A stretch of DNA of 64,000 nt, from contig NZ_JH992944.1 of NCBI RefSeq assembly GCF_000315485.1, positions 62,001 through 126,000 on the forward strand. The letters are read 5' to 3'. Position numbers and translations under genes: made by a program. This stretch comes from Bacteroides oleiciplenus YIT 12058. GTDB lineage: Bacteria; Bacteroidota; Bacteroidia; Bacteroidales; Bacteroidaceae. The notes below the pieces were generated by a model, which saw only the letters and a list, made by a program, of their open reading frames with translations, was not told the origin of the DNA and ran no database searches. Shown here one piece after another: positions 59,933-64,000 of the stretch (its first letter is position 1; each line of letters begins with the position of its first letter).

Positions 59933-60697
59933 CTATTCGGCAGACAATTCCTTCAATTTATCAAACAGAAACTCGCGCTTACTCGCGTTCGTACCTTCAT
60001 CCCAATAACGAATGATGCCTTTTTTATCAACCAGCAAAGTAGTCGGCGTCACCTGTACCTTAAACAGATTGAAGAAGAACAGTTCGTCAGCTATATGGGT
60101 AAAGAGGAAGGGACGGTTTTCAACAATCTTCTTTATCTGTTCCGCCGTGTTCCAGGTAGTAGAGAAATAAGTCACATCCGGACAAACTTTCATCCACTCG
60201 TTCAGATCCGACATTTCCTTGATGCAGGGTCCGCAACCAGTATGCCAGTAATTCAGGACAAAAGGCTTTCCAAGTATATCAGCTTTTGTCCAAACGCGGC
60301 CTGTCGTGTCCGTTACTTTAAAGTCCGGAAATGGCTTTCCCACCCATTCGTCAAGAGTAACCGAATTACTAGCTATCCCCAGCACAGGAGCCTTTCCCGA
60401 ACGGGAAATTCTCAAAAGCTCTTCCCCACCGGGCACCTCTTCCACCGGAATCCGATATTTTATTGCGTACTCCGGTAAAGTCTTTCCCTTACCCAATCTA
60501 ATCTCCCAAGCAGAGTGTCCTTCGTCATCTTGTAGCATAGCAAGACGATCTCCTTCTGCACTCCTGACTCCCGGTGGCATACCATTAAAGAAATATCCAT
60601 CGATAAGATAATATTTATCACTGGTAGTCTGGGCAGAGCAAAGCCCCACCCAAACAAACATCATAGAGAGAAACAAAAAGAGAGAATTCCGTTTCAT
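59933..60697 (-). CDS. Thioredoxin-like protein (TlpA family)
   Basis: A 254-residue secreted protein (signal sequence MKRNSLFLFLSMMFVWVGLCSAQ). An N-terminal unrecognised part and a C-terminal thioredoxin domain have NYWHTGCGPCIKEMSDLNEW (CGPC active site). It may reduce or isomerise disulfides at the cell envelope, or act as a peroxiredoxin-like sensor with its neighbours. It lies 16 bp before the M56-type gene on this strand. Confidence 0.83.
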   Translation of the reverse strand: MKRNSLFLFLSMMFVWVGLCSAQTTSDKYYLIDGYFFNGMPPGVRSAEGDRLAMLQDDEGHSAWEIRLGKGKTLPEYAIKYRIPVEEVPGGEELLRISRSGKAPVLGIASNSVTLDEWVGKPFPDFKVTDTTGRVWTKADILGKPFVLNYWHTGCGPCIKEMSDLNEWMKVCPDVTYFSTTWNTAEQIKKIVENRPFLFTHIADELFFFNLFKVQVTPTTLLVDKKGIIRYWDEGTNASKREFLFDKLKELSAE

Positions 60698-60713
60698 ATA
60701 AAAATAGATTTGA

Positions 60714-62894
60714 TTATTCGTCTTTTAAAGTGATTGTGACCTTCGGTGCAACTTTCACCTTAGCAGTCTTCATACCCACATAGGAAGCTACCAGCTTATC
60801 TCCCTTTGAGACAGATATGACAAAACGTCCATCTACATCAGTAATTGTTCCTTTGTTTGTTCCTTCAATCAAAACAGCAGCACCCACAATAGGTTCTCCA
60901 TCCTTATCCTGTACAATGCCTTCAATCTTCATACCGTCGTTCACGGGAACATACATAACGCCTTTGTTTTTCTTACTAGTGATGTAAATCGTCCCTTTGC
61001 TATTCTCATCTTTCCTTACCTCGATACTTTCTATCTGGTCGACCGACACCACTTCATCCAGTTCTTTCCCTTCCATATCCATTTTTACACCATCGACATA
61101 AACGGTCAAATCATCCTTAGAAGCAGGATTATCCCCCATAAAAACCTTCCATTGCTTCTTATTATCTGCCTTAATTGATATATTCGACTTACCTGCCCCC
61201 TTCACTGTCAGAGAAGTAGCTGCCTTATCCACATCCTTTGTTCCTATAATCATAGGATATGGCTCTTGCTTCAAAGTAATCAGAATTACACCATTCTTCC
61301 CCTTTTCACCATATAACTTAGTAGCTGATTCATCTTTCAAAACAGACATACTTTGTATGCTTTCTGGCTTCAATGCCCCCATCACAGACGAAGCCACCTC
61401 TTTACCATCTACAATGAACAATGGCACTTCCGTTCCACTACCAGTTCCCACTCTTCTGTCTACTGTTACTGATTGAGAAACCGTCACTTCCCCGCCTTCC
61501 AGTCTAAACAACACCGGCATTGTAAATTTCACTGCTACCGCCTGTCCCTTCTGCATTCCCGGCTTCCACTTCGGCATCGACTTCACCAATCGGATAGCCT
61601 CAGCATCCAGTTCTTTATCTACCGAACGGATAACTTTAGGTTCCGTCACATTTCCTCCTTTATCAACAACGAACTGCACCGTGACACGCCCTTGCGTACC
61701 GTTTTTCTTTGCAGATTCAGGATATTTCATATTCTTCTGAATATACTCTAAGGCAGCAGGCATTCCTCCATCAGGATATTCCGGCATCTGTTCAACCATT
61801 TCAAAAACCGGAGAACCTTTCAGTTTGTCACTCACCTCCACAGGTATATACTTCACCTCTACCGGCTTCGTTGTATCTTTCAAGACTGTACTCATCTGTA
61901 CTGCTTCTTCGGCAGTTTTTGTGGCTTTTGCTTCCACAATTGCTGTCAAATCATTAACTTTGACGGCAGAAATCTCTTCTGCGGTTTCCGAGATTTCAGG
62001 ACGGGCAAAAGCAGTAACTGCAATCGCAGCTACCGGAAGTATATACAGATACTTCAACTTCGCCCACGGATTCGATTTTTCTTTTAACATCATAGTGATA
62101 CGTTTTTTAAGTTTACTGTGATTAAAGCTGTTGGCCATAGAGTAGAGCCTTGTGCCAACAGCTTTTTTAATTAATAATAATTGGTATTGTTTCGCGTCAA
62201 CGCCTTTTTCAATCACTGTTTCATCTGCTTCATACTCATGGATATTCTGCAATTCCTGCTTCAGCAGCCACGAAGCCGGATTGAACCATTGAAAAAATAT
62301 ACAAATATCTGCCACCAGCAAATCCCACGAATGCCGATTCTGGATATGAGCCAATTCATGGATAAGTATCTCACGCCCGTTCTCATCCAAATCTTTCTGC
62401 GAGATAACGATATACTTCATCCAACTGAACGGAGCTATATCATGGTCATGTACAATCAAAGTTACTTTTTCTTTGCCACCGGTATATTTTTCAAGTTGTT
62501 CTTTCCTACCCGACCGTAGCAGGCCACCCAATTTCAACAGTGAATACCCATTTCGGAAGGCAAAAAACAAAATACCGGTCAGATACACCAATAGTGCCAC
62601 TTGTATCCAAGTCACCGTCACTTCCTCTGCCTGCAACTCTGCCGTGTTTGCAGTGTTCATCATGTCTGCCAGCATCAGCCACTGCTCCAGGGTCATCATT
62701 GTTTGATGGACCTCTGTCTGTTTCTCCACAGTCACCTCCACCAGCGGCAAGAGGCATGACAGTAACAATATGCTCAGTAATGCCACCCGGTTGAAACGAT
62801 GAAACGTTTCGCGGCTCAGCAATAAGCGGTAGAACAGGTAGAACACCGCCAGACAAACCGACGACTTCAATATATAGACAAAGAAAATTCCCAT
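60714..62894 (-). CDS. M56/BlaR1-type membrane peptidase fused to TonB-like and plug-like domains
   Basis: A 726-residue multi-domain protein. Membrane helices lie near residues 5-25, 37-52, 95-113 and 283-296. Between them a zinc peptidase motif IHELAHIQNRH (HExxH, residues 179-183) belongs to the M56/BlaR1 family. Then come a TonB C-terminal-like domain (about 390-460, GRVTVQFVVDKGGNVTEPKVIRS), plug-like segments (about 505-545 and 560-650) and a C-terminal carboxypeptidase-regulatory-like domain (about 655-726, EGIVQDKDGEPIVGAAVLIEG). No BlaI-type repressor is next to it within the window. Confidence 0.85.
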   Translation of the reverse strand: MGIFFVYILKSSVCLAVFYLFYRLLLSRETFHRFNRVALLSILLLSCLLPLVEVTVEKQTEVHQTMMTLEQWLMLADMMNTANTAELQAEEVTVTWIQVALLVYLTGILFFAFRNGYSLLKLGGLLRSGRKEQLEKYTGGKEKVTLIVHDHDIAPFSWMKYIVISQKDLDENGREILIHELAHIQNRHSWDLLVADICIFFQWFNPASWLLKQELQNIHEYEADETVIEKGVDAKQYQLLLIKKAVGTRLYSMANSFNHSKLKKRITMMLKEKSNPWAKLKYLYILPVAAIAVTAFARPEISETAEEISAVKVNDLTAIVEAKATKTAEEAVQMSTVLKDTTKPVEVKYIPVEVSDKLKGSPVFEMVEQMPEYPDGGMPAALEYIQKNMKYPESAKKNGTQGRVTVQFVVDKGGNVTEPKVIRSVDKELDAEAIRLVKSMPKWKPGMQKGQAVAVKFTMPVLFRLEGGEVTVSQSVTVDRRVGTGSGTEVPLFIVDGKEVASSVMGALKPESIQSMSVLKDESATKLYGEKGKNGVILITLKQEPYPMIIGTKDVDKAATSLTVKGAGKSNISIKADNKKQWKVFMGDNPASKDDLTVYVDGVKMDMEGKELDEVVSVDQIESIEVRKDENSKGTIYITSKKNKGVMYVPVNDGMKIEGIVQDKDGEPIVGAAVLIEGTNKGTITDVDGRFVISVSKGDKLVASYVGMKTAKVKVAPKVTITLKDE

Positions 62895-62908
62895 ATTGAT
62901 GTACTATT

Positions 62909-64000
62909 TTATAATTTACTCAATTCTTCTTTTATCATTTCTGCACCGGGGAAACCGGTAACTTTATATGCAATATTCCCTTCCCTGTCTACAATAAAAT
63001 AAGTAGGTATTCCGGGATATTCATACAGTTTTCCCATAGCAGAACTTTGTTCACTGGTAATCCGGTAGTGTATACCGTGAATATCAGGTATTGTGATTTT
63101 CCATTTTCCTTCGGGTGAAGATTCATCCGCCACATAAACATACACCACATCCTTCAATTCTTCCTTAACCGGCTGTAAGCTTTTCATTGCCCTTATGCAG
63201 GGTCCACACCAAGTATTCCACATATCTATCAATACCACCTTTCCACGATACGGGCGGGTGATAGTAATTATAAGGTTATCTGCCGTAACTAAAGTATCCA
63301 GTTGGCAAATGGTATAACCGGTTTTCTTTGCACTTTCCGCAAGCAAATCTACTATTTTTTGATTCCGGATATTCAAAGCTTTCTTTATTTCCGGTTCGGC
63401 AATACTATCCAAAGTCAACAATTGCTCCTCGCTCAACGGCTTCACTCGGGCAAGAGCATCCCCTAAAGGTTTTGCACGCAAAACGTCCTCCCAGATAGAT
63501 TCCGGTTCAAACTTCCCTTTGAAATTTTCGGTAGCCACGCGTACAAAATCCGGATAACTTCCATAGCGGATATAAGGCGAATGAGTAAAATCCAGTTTCA
63601 GAATTTCGTCATAATAGCTTTCATCCACTGTCATGTCTGCCCGCTTCACCCCTTTCTTTCCAGAAATCATCGGTGCATAACTGATATTACCTTTATATCC
63701 ATTGATGGCAAAGAAATACGACATTTCCAGCTTAGTTATCAGATAAGTATGCGCAGCATCGCTCAATGACTTATTCTTCAATATGTCTGCACGATATTTT
63801 TCGTAAATCTTAGTCACATATTTCTTATACTGATTGGGAGTAACTCCACAAATATTCTCATAGAAATTCTCAGCACTATATATATTCATTAATGAACCAT
63901 ATTTTGCCAGTTCCGTATTCAATCCGGCATAGGTCCCTTCAAACCAAACAAGTTGTCCTTTTTCTTTCTTCCCGAACAGACGGGTTTCGGACCAGAAAAT
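62909..64000 (-). CDS. TlpA-like thioredoxin protein, 5' end outside window
   Basis: The frame is open to the window end, so the start lies outside. At least 363 residues are visible. The C-terminal thioredoxin domain has IDMWNTWCGPCIRAMKSLQPV (WCGPC) and GIPTYFIVDREGNIAYKVTG. The N-terminal region (LVWFEGTYAGLNTELAKYG...ENICGVTPNQYKKY) is helical, as in DUF4369/TlpA-like proteins. It lies 14 bp upstream of the M56 gene on this strand and is probably co-transcribed with it. Confidence 0.82.
   Translation of the reverse strand: MFWSETRLFGKKEKGQLVWFEGTYAGLNTELAKYGSLMNIYSAENFYENICGVTPNQYKKYVTKIYEKYRADILKNKSLSDAAHTYLITKLEMSYFFAINGYKGNISYAPMISGKKGVKRADMTVDESYYDEILKLDFTHSPYIRYGSYPDFVRVATENFKGKFEPESIWEDVLRAKPLGDALARVKPLSEEQLLTLDSIAEPEIKKALNIRNQKIVDLLAESAKKTGYTICQLDTLVTADNLIITITRPYRGKVVLIDMWNTWCGPCIRAMKSLQPVKEELKDVVYVYVADESSPEGKWKITIPDIHGIHYRITSEQSSAMGKLYEYPGIPTYFIVDREGNIAYKVTGFPGAEMIKEELSKL

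Noticed and set aside
1..64000. tRNA or rRNA genes, including as an element target site
   Set aside because: No cloverleaf-like T-loop sequences or rRNA segments were recognised when reading either strand.

Overview
The window is a Bacteroides chromosome segment (order Bacteroidales). This rests on promoters of the Bacteroides type (-7 element TAnnTTTG), a CTnDOT/CTnERL-type conjugative transposon, a fused LpxC-FabZ protein, TonB-plug and DUF-type proteins typical of the genus, and moderate GC content. The species cannot be named from the sequence alone.

Positions 1 to about 18.6 kb are one arm of a CTnDOT-like integrative conjugative element. The relaxase gene mobB (cut by the window edge) and mobA read left. 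An inverted-repeat-rich intergenic region that probably contains oriT separates them from a rightward tra operon: traA, two DUF3408 genes, traD, traE, traF, traG (VirB4), traH, traI, traJ, traK, traL, traM, traN, traO, traQ and one extra gene. A leftward accessory operon converges on it from 17.9 kb (LPD28, PcfJ, PcfK/AcrIIA9-like, SLOG/YpsA-like and small hypothetical proteins). A structured non-coding stretch and a truncated tyrosine integrase (18.7-19.8 kb) close the mobile region.

From 20 to 30 kb the content is mixed: a VanY-like lipoprotein, YdeI-like protein, NnrDE, an AraC regulator, peptide deformylase, a decayed metallo-beta-lactamase-fold gene, an orphan SecDF-P1-like secreted protein, and a retron. 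The retron is the most interesting locus. A reverse transcriptase with an N-terminal membrane segment lies directly downstream of a roughly 125-nt element that has every expected retron ncRNA part: a1/a2 repeats, a UUAGC branch-point context, two msr hairpins and a long msd hairpin. Tag, a peptide transporter and hpt follow.

From 30 to 57 kb the window is mostly housekeeping: adk, a four-helix-bundle insertion, obg, pgeF, phoH, purC, menG, aroE, TPM/LemA proteins, a GH32 fructanase, an ECF sigma/membrane protein pair, a 6S-like RNA, purM, prfA, pyrF, an HD hydrolase, the lipid A genes lpxD-lpxC/fabZ-lpxA, and miaA. From 56 to 64 kb there is an Ntn-hydrolase followed by a set of thioredoxin-like, TonB-plug and BlaR1/M56-type membrane proteins.

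Four intergenic regions (about 23.1, 27.3, 44.0 and 59.1 kb) carry arrays with an exact 11- or 22-bp period. Each has a different core sequence but the same architecture. They look like one class of structure that no gene annotation explains.
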